This document shows, one piece after another, positions 44,580 to 55,015 of a stretch of DNA of 64,000 nucleotides. How positions within the stretch are numbered: position 1 is the stretch's first letter; each line of letters begins with the position of its first letter. The DNA comes from Cynocephalus volans (Eukaryota; Chordata; Mammalia; Dermoptera; Cynocephalidae), in contig NC_084462.1 in assembly GCF_027409185.1 (NCBI RefSeq), positions 156,289,490 to 156,353,489 of the forward strand, written 5' to 3'. The position numbers and the translations under genes were made by a program. Below the pieces are notes generated by a model that ran no database searches, was not told the DNA's origin, and worked only from the letters and a program-made list of their open reading frames with translations.

Positions 44580-45115
44580 ACTGGTCAATTAGATCTCAGT
44601 GTCTTGGAAATAGGCTTATTCATCAGGCATTGGACTAAAGTTTCTTCCTGTCCTGCCACTGGGAAGAGCAAAGGAATAGGAGAACTGAACTGGTGCGAAT
44701 AGAATAGGTTTGTTGCACTTTAAGAAAAAAACATCTGTTTTCAATTACCTTAAGAGGCCCATTTATGTACAACATATCCTGTTAATTTTAAACAAGGCTA
44801 ATCCAGTATGATACCAGTCATTAAAACACTGAAATACATGTTGACAAACAGCTGCTTCCCTAAATCGTTGGAGTTTCCTTCCACCTCCCCAGGATCCAGC
44901 AACTAAAAGGTCATTTGCTTGGCAAAGCAGGGGCCAAAGTCTGTTCTGATTGGGGGATGCCCATGCTATACAGGTTGTCAAGTATATCACTCTGATGATA
45001 AATCATTTTAATCTACTCATGAAAGCAGCTTGCCCCCAGGCTCTCTGCTTATCATATTTAGTTAGAGCAGTACCAGTATTTTTTTTTAAGTTAACAAAAA
45101 CTCGTCCTGTGTTTT
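44580..45115. other. Single-copy sequence
   Basis: Nothing recognised. Confidence 0.45.
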
Positions 45116-45535
45116 CCATCTACCAAACACTATTCTAAAAACTTTACAAACATTAACTCATTTGATTCTTAGAACAGCCCTACGAGATTGGTGATATTCT
45201 ATTCTCCCATTTTATGGATGTCAAAATTGAGGCACAGAGAGATTCAGTAACTTGCCAAGGTCACCCAGCTAGTAAGTGGAGAACTGGGCTTCTAGTCTGG
45301 CTGCCGACTGTGTGGCTGTCATGCATAGGAAATACAACCATTAAATAATGAGGTAGTTTGTTTTTTTTCCTGCCAAACTGAGATTCACAGAGTAGACCAT
45401 AGCACTCTTCCTCTCTCCCACCAAATTTACACCAGGGGAAACAGAGTCCCAGAGAGGCACAGAGGTCTTCCTAAGGTCATAAAGTCAGTTTGGGGCAAAG
45501 CCAGGATCAGAATGCTGCCTCTTAACTTCACCTTG
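45116..45535 (-). repeat. Two MIR copies, antisense
   Basis: 45116-45330 (ACCAAACACTATTCTAAAAA, AATTGAGGCACAGAGAGATT, GGTCACCCAGCTAGTAAGTG) and 45425-45535 (AGAGTCCCAGAGAGGCACAG, GGCAAAGCCAGGATCAGAAT). Confidence 0.8.
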
Positions 45536-45569
45536 ATCTCATATCAGATTACTTACTTCAGGGACATGT

Positions 45570-46133
45570 CCCCTCAGAAATCAGTGTGGGAAGAGTGGTG
45601 GTTTTAAGAAAAGTCCACGAATTCTTTAATACTCCTCCCTTCAAGAGTTGGAGCCCCTGTCGCCTCCCCTTAAGTGTGGGTGGAACTCAGCGCCGCACCT
45701 CTAATGACTAGAACAAAGCAGAAAGGATGGGAGACTGGGTCGCAGAGGCACTGTGACTCTCTCCTTGCTCTCCCTCTTCCCCTGCCTCCCTTTGGGTTGC
45801 CCACTCTGGAGGAAGCCAGCTGCCCATGTCATGGAGACACACAGGCAGCCATATGGAAAGACTCATACGGGGAGCAACTGAGGCCTCCTGCCCACAGCCA
45901 TGTGAGGGAGTCATCGTGGAACTGGAGCTTCCAGCCCCAGTCAGGTCTTCAGATGACAACAGCCCCAGCTGACAGCTTTATGGCAACCTCATGAGGGACC
46001 CTGAGCCAGAACCACCCAGCCAAGCTGTTCCTAGGACCCTGCCCCTGAAAAACTGTGTGAGATTATAGACACTTACTGTTCTAAGCTGCTGGGTTTTAGG
46101 GTAATCTGTTATGCAGCAATAGATAACTAATAT
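45570..46133 (+). mobile_element. MLT1-like LTR, sense
   Basis: GTGTGGGTGGAACTCAG, AACTGAGGCCTCCTGCC, CCAGAACCACCCAGCC, and the end GCTGCTGGGTTTTAGGGTAA to GATAACTAATATA follow the MLT1 order. Similar to 9786-10272. Confidence 0.75.
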
Positions 46134-46499
46134 AGGAGCTTCTGCATTACTCTTAAACTGTCATGAATGTGCAGAGCCTTTTGAGGAGTTTTACCCTAAA
46201 ATAATCCAGCTATATTTCTTTTAAAAAATTTAGGCAATTTAGGCATTTTAATTCATATGTTCCTCCCCACCCCACACTCCCCTGCCCTTCATTACTTCAA
46301 ACTGGAGAAATCTTTTGAACTTTTTTCCTACATGTGTTTCTGTAAAGTTTATACCAAGTAAACAGCTATATCTAAGTTCCACCAAAGTTATTATGGCAGT
46401 TACAAGGGTTCCAAGCCTAATACAATAATGCAACAGCAGGAGACTCAGAGGTATGGTGGTTTGGGGCATTCTTCCAATGATAGCCTGGCACTGGGTTGC

Positions 46500-47112
46500 A
46501 TCTTGGCAGTTGAGTACTGCTCAGGTACGTCAGACTGCTTGAGTACAAATCCTGGCTCTGCCACTTGCTAGTTGTGTGACCCTCAGCAAATTATCCAACT
46601 CTCTGCATCTCACTTGTCTTAACTATAAATTGGAGAATCTAATTATAATACCTGCTTTGTAGAGTTCTTGGGAAGGTTAAAATGAGAGGTAGTAGAGCTT
46701 AGTACTTGAGAGCATAGACTCGAGCCAAATTCCTTGGGTTTAAGTCCTAGTTTCACCCACTTCACTAGCTATATGACCTTGGGAAAGTTACTTAAGCTCC
46801 TTGTGCCTCAGTAGTCCACATCTATAAAATGGGAGGAAAATTATACTTATCTCCTATGACTGTTGTGAGAATTAATAATAATAATTATTATTATTTTTAA
46901 AGGTGACCGGTAAGGGGATCTTAACCCTTGACTTTGGTGTTGTCAGCGCCACATTCTCCCAAGCGAGCTAACCAGCCATCCCTATATAGGGATCCAAACC
47001 CTTGGCCTTGGTGTTATCAGCACCACACTCTCCCAAGTGAGCCACAGTCCGGCCCTCTGTTGTGAGAATTGAATGAGTCAACTCATGTACTATTCCTGCT
47101 GCATAGTAAGTA
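46500..47112 (+). repeat. Two sense MIRs, the second split by a SINE
   Basis: 46510-46690 (CTCTGCCACTTGCTAGTTG) and 46691-47112 (GGGTTTAAGTCCTAGTTTC, CTATATGACCTTGGGAAAG). The second MIR is interrupted at CTGTTGTGAGAATT by a dimeric CYN SINE and resumes with GAATGAGTCAACTC. Confidence 0.85.
46874..47056 (-). mobile_element. CYN SINE dimer in MIR, 14-bp duplication
   Basis: Antisense dimer: A/T-rich tail, inverse of AAGTCAAGGGTTAAGATCC, then inverse of GGTTTGGATCCCTATATAGG and of GTGTGGTGCTGATAACACC. Duplication CTGTTGTGAGAATT at 46860-46873 and 47057-47070. Confidence 0.93.
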
Positions 47113-48179
47113 ACATATGACAGGTTGCCGTTGTAGTTATGTAGGTTGCTCACTGTTCAAGGGCTCCCACTTCAAGGTTAAGTTTGCCAGGCCATGCACT
47201 TTGGCATGGGGTTGCCTACCTGGAGGTGGAACTGTCTTCTAATGTGTTCCAGGGCCCTGTATGAACCAGCTGTCAGCACAAGAGATTATAGCATCCAGAA
47301 AATGCTACTTTAGCATTATCCTTAGGCTTTGGGCTGACGTTAACTGAACTGCTGATGGCTGTATTACAACTGTTACTTGGTGGCTTTGTGGAGTTCTTCA
47401 GAATAACCTCAGTGAGATGCCTCTTTCCCAAACCTTGCCTAAGATTACCATTCAGATACTGTGTTGAAAACCACACAAAAAATTTAACCATGTAAAAAGT
47501 TTAAAATCATGTAGGACAATACTACGTGCTACATAGGTATATATACAGATGTGTTTTAAGTTTAGAAAAATGCATAGAAATGATAAAACCACATTCTATA
47601 TTTTGGGCTACTGGGGTGAGAAAGGAATGGGATTAGAAAGCGGTATACGGGACCTTCAGCTCTATTCATAATTTATTTCTTAAACTTAGTGGTGGATATC
47701 CAAGTGTTTATTATGTTTTAATCTTAAATATTTAAAACTAATTCATAATTAATACTATTGAACGAGACCCGTCTTTCTATGTAAGTTAATTTTGCACTTC
47801 TCATTAGTCTCTGTTAAATATTAACTCAGTGTATTGATTTAAAACCACAGAATCAAGCAACCATTCATTCAGCAAGTATTTACTGTTGAATGATAGAATG
47901 TTCAAAGAGCTAAGAACTTCATCTGTCCATTACAACACTTACAATAATCTGTTTGGTTATTTGACTACTTTCCCTTCTTTCTAAGGGAGCAGGGAATCTA
48001 TCTTTTTCATATTTATAGTTTCTGCTACATTATAGGTAATAAATAAATATTAATGTAAAGTAAATAAAACATAAATATGACCATATTGTCCTTAAAGAGC
48101 TTTCAGTATACTAAAGGTGAGAAAAGACACAAGACAAAGCAGATTGTAAGTACGTAAATTATGAGCAAAGTTGGGTGGG
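47113..48179. other. Single-copy sequence
   Basis: Nothing recognised; AT-rich from 47670 to 48070. Confidence 0.45.
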
Positions 48180-48530
48180 AATTCATTCACGCATTTATTC
48201 ATTTGATAACTGTTCATTAGGCACCCGCTAGGCACTGGGCCTATGACTGTAAATGAGAGAGACAGTCTGGTTTTTACATGGCTTGCGATACACTGAAGTA
48301 ACAGCCATCTTGACGGCATTCTTTACAGTTCACTATGGACATTCTAATCCACGTTATTATCTGTTCCCTGCAACAACCCTGAGAGTAGGCAGGGCAGGTT
48401 TGATTACCCTCCATTTACAGATGAAGATGCTGAGGGTCCCAGAGTTCAGGCGAGTTGCCCAAGGACACAGGCAAACACAGTGGTAGAGCCAGAATCCAAA
48501 TCGTAGTTGGTCTGACTCCACGTGCAGTTC
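48180..48530 (-). repeat. L2-like fragment then MIR, antisense
   Basis: 48180-48260 ATTCATTCACGCATTTATTC and CACCCGCTAGGCACTGGGC. 48340-48530 antisense MIR (CATTTACAGATGAAGATGC, GGACACAGGCAAACACAGTG). Confidence 0.75.
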
Positions 48531-49184
48531 TCGGTTCACTCATTGTTTTACTGTTTCTCCATTCTGGGCTCTGACCTGGTGACCTTGAATCATAAGGATT
48601 CGGGGCCAGTCTTGAGCTCCTGAAAGACTCTCAACATAGAAGGCATCTCTAAAGAGAGTGTGCGTACCCTGCCAAGAGGCACAGGGGATGAGTAAACTTT
48701 TAGAACTTCAATTTCAGAGCCTCCCTGTGGCTTTCAGATCTCCCACGGCCTCTTGTGTTGATGATGATGAGGGACAATGCCCTGGGGCCACTTTAACCCC
48801 AGAACACTGGAGGCTGGCTGGACGTAAGCGGCATGAGGGAAGTCTGCCATGAGACAGGGTGGCCAGCTGCTTTCAGTTGAAAACCAGAAAGAAATCCCAG
48901 TCTCATTGCTTTATTTTGGTTTAAAAATCAAGTGATGTGACAATGGAAACTCTTTCCAGGTTGTTCTCTCCTCTGCCCATGTTGACAGAAGATGGACTTG
49001 CTAATTCTGGCTGGGGTTTTCCCTGCTTGGGCTGTTTTTCTTTTACCTTCAATTGAAGAGAGCTGCTCTGCCTTTCAAACTGTCGGAAGGTATCTGGGGT
49101 TTTGTGTATTTTTTTTATTCTCTCACATAATTCTGTGGGTCTTTTCTCAAATGTGTTTTTTTCTCTCAGATTAACTTCTTCTAA
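48531..49184. promoter_or_regulatory. Proximal upstream region of BATF
   Basis: Repeat-free sequence just before the BATF leader. Contains the NFAT-type palindrome and kappaB-like site listed separately and a GAAAACCAGAAAGAAA stretch at about 48881-48896 with ISRE-like GAAA spacing. Promoter role is inferred from position. Confidence 0.45.
48944..49023 (+). promoter_or_regulatory. NFAT-type palindrome and kappaB-consensus motif upstream of BATF
   Basis: At 48944-48958 there is a perfect 15-bp palindrome, TGGAAA-CTC-TTTCCA, that is two inverted NFAT half-sites. At 49013-49022 GGGGTTTTCC fits the NF-kappaB consensus GGGRNNYYCC and also contains another NFAT-type TTTTCC. Both lie in non-repetitive DNA 450-530 bp before the BATF ATG. 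BATF is induced by antigen-receptor and cytokine signals, so NFAT/NF-kappaB input is plausible. Occupancy is inference. Confidence 0.4.
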
Positions 49185-49472
49185 CTTGAAGTTTCCGCCC
49201 ATGTGACTTCCAGCGTGAGTTACCAGAAACCACAAGAGAGCGCGCGCAAGCCCCAAAAAGAGCGACATGTCTCTGTGGGGAGCAGTCCCTCTGCACCCCA
49301 GAACCAGGAGGACTCAGGGGTCGGAGGTGGCTGTGGGGCAGGCAGAGGAAGCAACCGTGGAGGGTGGTGGACTGGTGGCCCAGGCACAGTCAGGAAGGGA
49401 GGCCAGCTGGTGACAAGAGCGCCCCGGCAGCGGCGTCTGGGGCTGCGTGTGCCAGCCCGGAAGATTTCAGCC
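49185..49472 (+). promoter_or_regulatory. BATF: Putative BATF 5' leader and core promoter
   Basis: GC-rich stretch directly upstream of the BATF ATG, with a small CpG cluster near 49240-49260 and another at 49418-49445. The sequence changes here from AT-rich to GC-rich. I see no convincing TATA box, so a TATA-less start somewhere around 49200-49260 is inferred, not observed. The frame in phase with BATF is open from 49185 but has no ATG. An out-of-frame upstream ORF lies at 49267-49413. Confidence 0.6.
49267..49413 (+). other. Upstream ORF in putative BATF leader (48 codons)
   Basis: ATG at 49267 (context AGCGACATGT) opens a 48-codon frame that ends at TGA 49411-49413, 59 nt before the BATF ATG and in a different frame. 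The predicted peptide resembles nothing I know and has no obvious domain. If the transcript starts upstream of 49267 this would be a translated or inhibitory uORF. That depends on a start site I cannot see. Chance occurrence in GC-rich sequence is also plausible. Confidence 0.45.
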
Positions 49473-49535
49473 ATGCCTCACAGCTCCGACAGCAGTGACT
49501 CCAGCTTCAGCCGCTCTCCACCCCCTGGCAAACAG
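49473..49535 (+). CDS. BATF: BATF coding exon 1 (residues 1-21)
   Basis: First coding exon of basic leucine zipper ATF-like transcription factor, a nuclear AP-1 family protein. It pairs with JUN proteins and acts with IRF4/IRF8 at composite elements in T, B and dendritic cells. The 21 codons give MPHSSDSSDSSFSRSPPPGKQ, the serine-rich N-terminus I recall for mammalian BATF. The ATG lies in a good context (TTTCAGCC before it). The exon ends on a codon boundary at CAG followed by a GTAGAG donor at 49536. Open frame continues upstream to a TAA at 49182 but contains no in-frame ATG, which fixes this start. The exon joins in phase 0 to the exon at 51855. Identification rests on the combined match of the two exons, and I consider it secure. 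Confidence 0.95.
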
Positions 49536-51854
49536 GTAGAGTCCTCCTTTCCCTCTGTCCTACCTTCTGATCCTCCTGGGGGGCAGGAAGAGGGTCGGGC
49601 TTCTTGGTCCTGACCAGGGAGCAGAGGAGCGAGGAAGTGGCTTGTGGCATGAGCACTCTATTATCCTTGGGACAGGGCATTTGCAATCAAGCTGTGCATG
49701 TTGTGGACACCCTCATCCTTCCATGCATTTTGCCAATGACCCTTTATCTCTCCATTCCCGATGGTGCCCACTGCCTCTGCCTCACTGGGTTTCCCACCCC
49801 ATGAAGCTCTCTAGGAAGCGAAGAGGAGGATGAACATCAAAGAACTAAGAGGAAAGGGCCTCCAAGGCAGTAGAAAAGTGAGAGGAGGAGCTTTCAAGTG
49901 GGCTGCTGGCATGCGAATCCCAAATCCTAAACAAGTAGTTTCCCAGGAGAGAACCAACAGGGCAAGAGAGAGGAGAGGTTGGGAAAAGTAAAAACAAAAA
50001 AAACAAACAAAAAAAACAAGTTAGAAAATTAGGAAAAGGAACCCTCCCGGGCTAGCACAGAAGGATCTGCCTCTGGGGCACTGCCTCTGTTGCTAGCACA
50101 GCTAGTGGGGAGGGATGCTGGAGCTGCAGCCAATAACTCTTTCTCCTGTGGCTTCTGGACAGGAGGCAGGAAATAAATGAAGAGGTGGTTCTGGAAACTT
50201 GCTGGAGACATTTGCTAGTAGCTCATCTCAGCTCTGGGGAAACCAGGGAGATTGAGGTAGGGATTCTGGGAGTGCTTGGAGCCTAGACTGTGACTTTCAA
50301 GTCAAAAGTGTTCAGCTTAAGGTTTGCCAAAACGGGGCACCTGTCCACCTCACAGCTTCTAGAGCTTTCTCTTCACCACACTCTTGACGTCCCTTGCTAT
50401 AGGAAGTCCTCCTTTTACTCATCCAACACATGTCAGTAGATTAAAATCTTCTCCACCTTTGTGGTTTAAAAACTGCATTCTTTCCTTAGGAGGGCTTTCA
50501 AAATGTTGCAGCCAAAATAAAAGTACATAAACATCTACATAGCATCTATCATAAGCATCTAATACAAGAGCAGCAGATTGGAAGAAGTCTTCATGGAGAC
50601 CACTAGAGGGCAAACAATCCAGTCCTCTGCCCAAGATGGTATCAGAGTGGCTTGAGCTGTCTGGAAGTCTGTATTCTTCTTAGGAAGGAAATTACTCATG
50701 GCCTCCATGGTAACCTGGTTCCCCATTGCCCTTAGAGGAAGCGTGCCTCCTTCCTATCTAACCTGATGCCCTCCTACTGCAGTGGCCTGGAAGTATTGGA
50801 CACATTGGTGAGACATATGCTTGGTGAGCACACAGCCTTGCCCTAGGGTCTGTGCCCTTCTAGTTCATGAGAAGGAGCAGGGCAGGAGTTGCAGAAGGAT
50901 TTCACTCAGACTCCTGCACTTATCCTGCAGCAACTGGGGGAAAGCTGGAACTAATCTCTCTGCACAAGCAGAGGACGTGCCCATCTGTGGAGTTTAATTA
51001 CAGAACACCTAAACATCCACTTACCCTCCCAAGCACCATCCACTACCTGCCACAGCCAGGTAACCTCCACCATTAATGCTGTTCTTCTTGGCCTCTAGTT
51101 TGTACCGGGCATTGTGCTCTGGGCTGTGGGCAATGTCAGGTTGGCTGAGCAAAATAAAGGGAATGAAAGGAAAGGAGAGGCAGACCTGGGAGGTGGCCCT
51201 CAGCTCAGGGAGATGGGAGAAGACCACATGGGGTACAAAGCAATGTGGTGGGGGGTCTTGGAGAGGCATCCGACTCAGCACCAAAAGATGTCACACTCCT
51301 AGATAACTGTGAGTTCTTGGGCAAGCTCTTAGAGCCTCCATTTCCTTACATATAAAATGGAAATAGTGATACTGACTTTACAGAATTGGGGAATTAACCA
51401 AGAACGCCTCTGAAAAAGCACTTGCATAGAGGATGGCACATAGTAGGTGCTCCACAAAGTCTTGAAAAAAAAAGAAAACAGCAAAAAGAACAGCAAGAAG
51501 GTTCTAGGCCAAAAAGAGAGAGTAAGGGTGGAGTGGCCCTGAAGGAGAGGAGAGGTGATAAAACACACTTCATCGCCTTAACCATTTTTGCCAAATGCAG
51601 CCCTGTTGAGGCCTCCAGTTCTCTTGCCTTCTTCCTGTAGCTTTCGGCCAAAAAAGTCATAGAGACCTGGGGAGGTATAACGGGGCATGGGGAAGAGCCC
51701 TCCTTTGGGTGCAGGCTTTTGGTAAACAGGGGGATGGATGGGCGCCAGGAAAGCTGGAGATATGGAAGGATGGAAGAATGGGAAACACCATGAGAGCCTG
51801 CTCAGCTCAGAAGAGGAGCAAGCTCACCCAGTTCCCCTTGTCTCTGCTGCCCAG
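49536..51854 (+). other. BATF: BATF intron 1
   Basis: Intron of 2319 bp with GT...AG ends. Its short length resembles the compact first intron I recall for other mammals. Contents are mostly single-copy. There is an A-rich run at 49989-50020 and a MIR with L2-like tail near 51305-51458, followed by a purine-rich stretch to about 51580. I see no other exon-like sequence. Confidence 0.85.
51305..51458 (+). repeat. MIR in BATF intron 1
   Basis: GAGTTCTTGGGCAAGCTCTT, ACATATAAAATGGAAATAG and GGCACATAGTAGGTGCTCC. Confidence 0.8.
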
Positions 51855-51959
51855 GACTCATCTGATGATGTGAGAAAAGTTCAGAGAAGGGAGAAAAATC
51901 GCATTGCGGCCCAGAAGAGCCGACAGCGGCAGACACAGAAAGCCGACACCCTGCACTTG
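51855..51959 (+). CDS. BATF: BATF coding exon 2 (residues 22-56, basic region)
   Basis: Second coding exon, 35 codons, preceded by a CCCAG acceptor and followed by a GTGAGT donor at 51960. It encodes the DNA-binding basic region: residues 22-27 DSSDDV, then a basic stretch with the bZIP signature N36-x2-A39-A40-x2-S43-R44. Leu54 lies ten residues after Arg44, the expected position of the first zipper leucine. Serine at position 43, where FOS and JUN have cysteine, is typical of BATF, and phosphorylation of this serine is reported to block DNA binding. The rest of the zipper and the C-terminus must come from exon 3, which is not in the window. Residue 29 is Lys here; I recall Arg or Lys at this position in other mammals. 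No frameshift or missing residue is seen. Confidence 0.96.
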
Positions 51960-53160
51960 GTGAGTGTCAGTGGGAAGTCTTAGCTTTGGGCTTTGCCTCC
52001 ACCCATCCAGGACCCCTAGACCACAGCTTCAACTCTGCCCGTGTGGAGATGTGTACGTGGGGGGGGTAGAGGGTGGGGGAGGGCCGTGGCTGAGGTGGGG
52101 AGGGGAGGTGCTCCTAGAGTTCATTGATAAGTTTCTGCAGCAGGGACTGGGCCAGGAAGCTGGACAGAGAAACGAGCCTGTCTACTCCAGGAGGGCTTGA
52201 GGGGTAGATGAGTTGAGAGTGGGGAAGAGAAGGGGCAGCCAGAAGGCGCTCCATCCTTCACAAGCTATTGAGAGCAGAAGGCAGGACTGTCTTTGGGAGG
52301 AATTTAGAAGGTATTAAGTGCATTGGGGAAGCCCAATATCCTACAATGCTAGGATCACACATAGTTCCATCCCTTGGGAGGGCAGCTGGGCAGCCACTAA
52401 AATGCCCCTGCACTTGGGACAAGGAGGTCCACAGGGTGCTGTACCTCACTCCTCTTTGCTAGGTATCATTAAAGTTTCATCTCGAAATTTCTATCTTTAA
52501 TGAAAGGTGCAATTTCAAGTGCACTCATCTGGGATGGCCACCATCCTGGTTGAGTTGCCAAAACTTTTCTAAAAAAAGCCTTGACCCCTGGCTTGAGCAG
52601 GCCAGGGGCCTTGGGAGGCACTGAATTGCAGCTCCACCGGTGGCCCAAGGCCCGAGTCTGTGTTCTGCCTGTGCAATTCATAGAGCAATGCTTCCTCCTC
52701 ATCTCCCATATCTAGCACCTGACCTCTCTTCACTCTGTCCCCTGATGCGGTTCTTGTTCAACCAACTCTTACTTCACTGGTTTCTTCTTTTTCCCTCACT
52801 TCATCCTTTCCTCTAACAACTGCACCTTCCTGTCCTTCCTCCTGAAACCTTCCCATACCTCTAATACCCGCATAATCCTTTCAGTGGTAAAAAGTGCAAT
52901 TGGTGTCAAAAATGAATAAGCTTGCGTTTACTTGGACAATTAGCATGGCAATCAGCCAGTTAGAATAGCTGCCTTAAACTTCTCAAGAATAAGTAAGATG
53001 CAGTTTTAGGGGGAAAAATGCTTCTTTTAGCTTTATAAGGAAACAGAGCAGGCTCCACCAGTATCTCTCATTGGATGCTTGAGTTTTATTTGAAATGTTT
53101 TCAGCACATCCTCCATTGCACATTAATATAGTTTAAAGTTAATAAATACTTGTTAAATTG

Positions 53161-53175
53161 AAAAAAAAAAAAAAA
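53161..53175 (+). repeat. A-run
   Basis: Fifteen A after TAAATACTTGTTAAATTG. It may be the tail of an old retroposon that is no longer recognisable. Confidence 0.6.
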
Positions 53176-53509
53176 CAATGAATGAACAGCAAGTCTTTAC
53201 CAGCTTGTGATCAGAAGTCTAAATGTTAAGTTGTTGGTGACCCTGCAACTTACACGTCCTCCATGATTTCATCATTGCTTCAGGTCTCACAACACTCCGG
53301 TTTGCTGTTCTAAGCTTGAATATCTGTGATCCCTCACTTTGTCTCTATCAGAGTCTGATTCTCATTCAATATTCTTTAGAGCAAGCAAACAAACAAATAA
53401 AAACTAAAAAGGATAAAATCTTCCTTTTTGTATAAATAGACAATGTCCTAAGACTGGCAAATTGCTATAAACTTTAAAATTTTAAATATTTATAAGAGGA
53501 AATATTTTA

Positions 53510-53696
53510 CTTCTTTTATTTTTATTTTTTATTTTTAAAAGATGACTGGTAAGGGGATCTTAACCCTTGACTTGGTGTTGTCAGCACCACGCTCTCCCAA
53601 GTGAGCTAACCGGCCATCCCTATGTAGGGATCCGAACCCATGGCCTTGGTGTTATTAGCACCACCCTCCCCCCTAAGTGAGCCATTGGCCGGCCCT
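53510..53696 (-). mobile_element. CYN SINE dimer, perfect 13-bp duplication
   Basis: Antisense dimer with both arms: inverse of AAGTCAAGGGTTAAGATCC, then of GGGTTCGGATCCCTACATAG and GTGGTGCTAATAACACCAAG. Here the anticodon position reads AAT (an isoleucine AAU-like change). Perfect duplication AGGAAATATTTTA at 53497-53509 and 53697-53709. Confidence 0.94.
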
Positions 53697-53719
53697 AGGA
53701 AATATTTTAAAAAGGGAAA

Positions 53720-53965
53720 AAAAGGTGAAAAGTAGGTATAGCTCAGCAGCTCTGTATTCAGAAGGATAAGGTTTGAATCCCAGCTCTGCCACTTACTATC
53801 TGTGCAAATGACATCAGAGACATTTTTAAGTTCCCTTATATTTGGTTTCCTTATCTATAAAGTGAGAAATGACAGTAACTACCTTGTAGAGATAGTGCAT
53901 GTAAAGAGCTCAACACAGTGTCTGGCATACAATGAACACTCAAAAAAAATGAAGTACTATAACAG
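53720..53965 (+). repeat. MIR, sense
   Basis: GGTTTGAATCCCAGCTCTGC, TTCCTTATCTATAAAGTGAG and CACAGTGTCTGGCATACAAT. Confidence 0.85.
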
Positions 53966-54125
53966 TAATAATAATAGTTATTATAAGAAGCAAGATAGAT
54001 TACTACACAATGTATTAATACGTGTATTGAAACATCACACTGAACCACATAAATACATACAATTAGTATGTGTCAATTAAAAAACTAAAAAACAAGATGC
54101 AAGATAAGTAATCACAACTAAGAGT

Positions 54126-54149
54126 GTACACACACACACACACACACAT
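54126..54149 (+). repeat. (CA)n microsatellite
   Basis: About eleven AC units after AAGAGTGT; likely polymorphic. Confidence 0.9.
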
Positions 54150-54183
54150 TTAATCACAGAATCTCAGGGTTGAAAGATTTCTT

Positions 54184-54281
54184 TTGCTTTTGTTTTTGGC
54201 AGCTGGCCAGTAGGGATCTGAACTCTAGACCTTGGTGTTATAAGGCTGTGCTCTAACCAACCGAGCTAACTGGCCAGCCCA
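54184..54281 (-). mobile_element. CYN SINE monomer, 11-bp duplication
   Basis: Antisense; inverse of GGTCTAGAGTTCAGATCCC and GTTGGTTAGAGCACAGCC, ending CTGGCCAGCCC. Duplication AAAGATTTCTT at 54173-54183 and 54282-54292. Confidence 0.9.
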
Positions 54282-54589
54282 AAAGATTTCTTAAAGGCTA
54301 GAAAGTTTAGGCACACTTTTGATACCTGAGACTCCTCTAAAACACCCCTAGCAAATGCTCGCCAATGTATGTCTGGCCACTTCTAGTGACGGAGAGCTCC
54401 CTCCCTCCTACCATGAACAGAATCTTCCCTGTCTTGAGCTGCATCCCTGTCTCCATAGAAATCCAACCCACTTGTCTTGTCCAATGCCTTGGAGACATGT
54501 CAATGAGGGTGACATACATGTTTCTTTACTGCAGCAATATCTTCAACTCTGACTCAGCTGTCGCTCTCTGTAATTCAAGAGTTAGAACC

Positions 54590-55015
54590 TGTATGAGTCC
54601 ATTTCTGCTGCTTATAACAAAATACCCGGAACTGGGTGATTTATAAGAAAATCACCCACTGGGTGATTTATTGCTTACAGTTTAAGAGGCTGGGAAGTCC
54701 AAAGTCCAGGGAACACATCTGGTGAGGGTCTTCTTGTTGCTGGCTTTACAGCAACCCAGGGGTCTCACATGGCAAAAAATGACAGAGCAGAGAGAGAGAC
54801 TCTTATGTGCTCTCCTTTTAAAGCCCTTAGAACCACGCCCCTGACCACCATTGTCAATTCATTCACTACTGCATGGTCCTACAATCTAATCACCTCTTCA
54901 AGGCCCCACCTTTCAATTACCATAATAGGACTTCCCACTTCCTTAACACTGTCACAGTGAGGACCAAGCCTCCAACACATTAAACTTTTGGGGGAACACA
55001 ATTCAATCTATAATA
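54590..55015 (-). mobile_element. MaLR solo LTR with GAACC duplication
   Basis: TGTATGAGTCCATTTCTGC through GGACTTCCCACTTCC to AATTCAATCTATAATA. The 5-bp GAACC flanks it (54585-54589, 55016-55020). A local GGGTGATTTAT phrase is duplicated near 54632 and 54661. Confidence 0.88.

Noticed and set aside
49185..49472. N-terminally extended BATF
   Set aside because: The frame in phase with BATF is open for 96 codons upstream, but it has no ATG; the apparent start at 49203 is a GTG. The usual BATF N-terminus begins at 49473.
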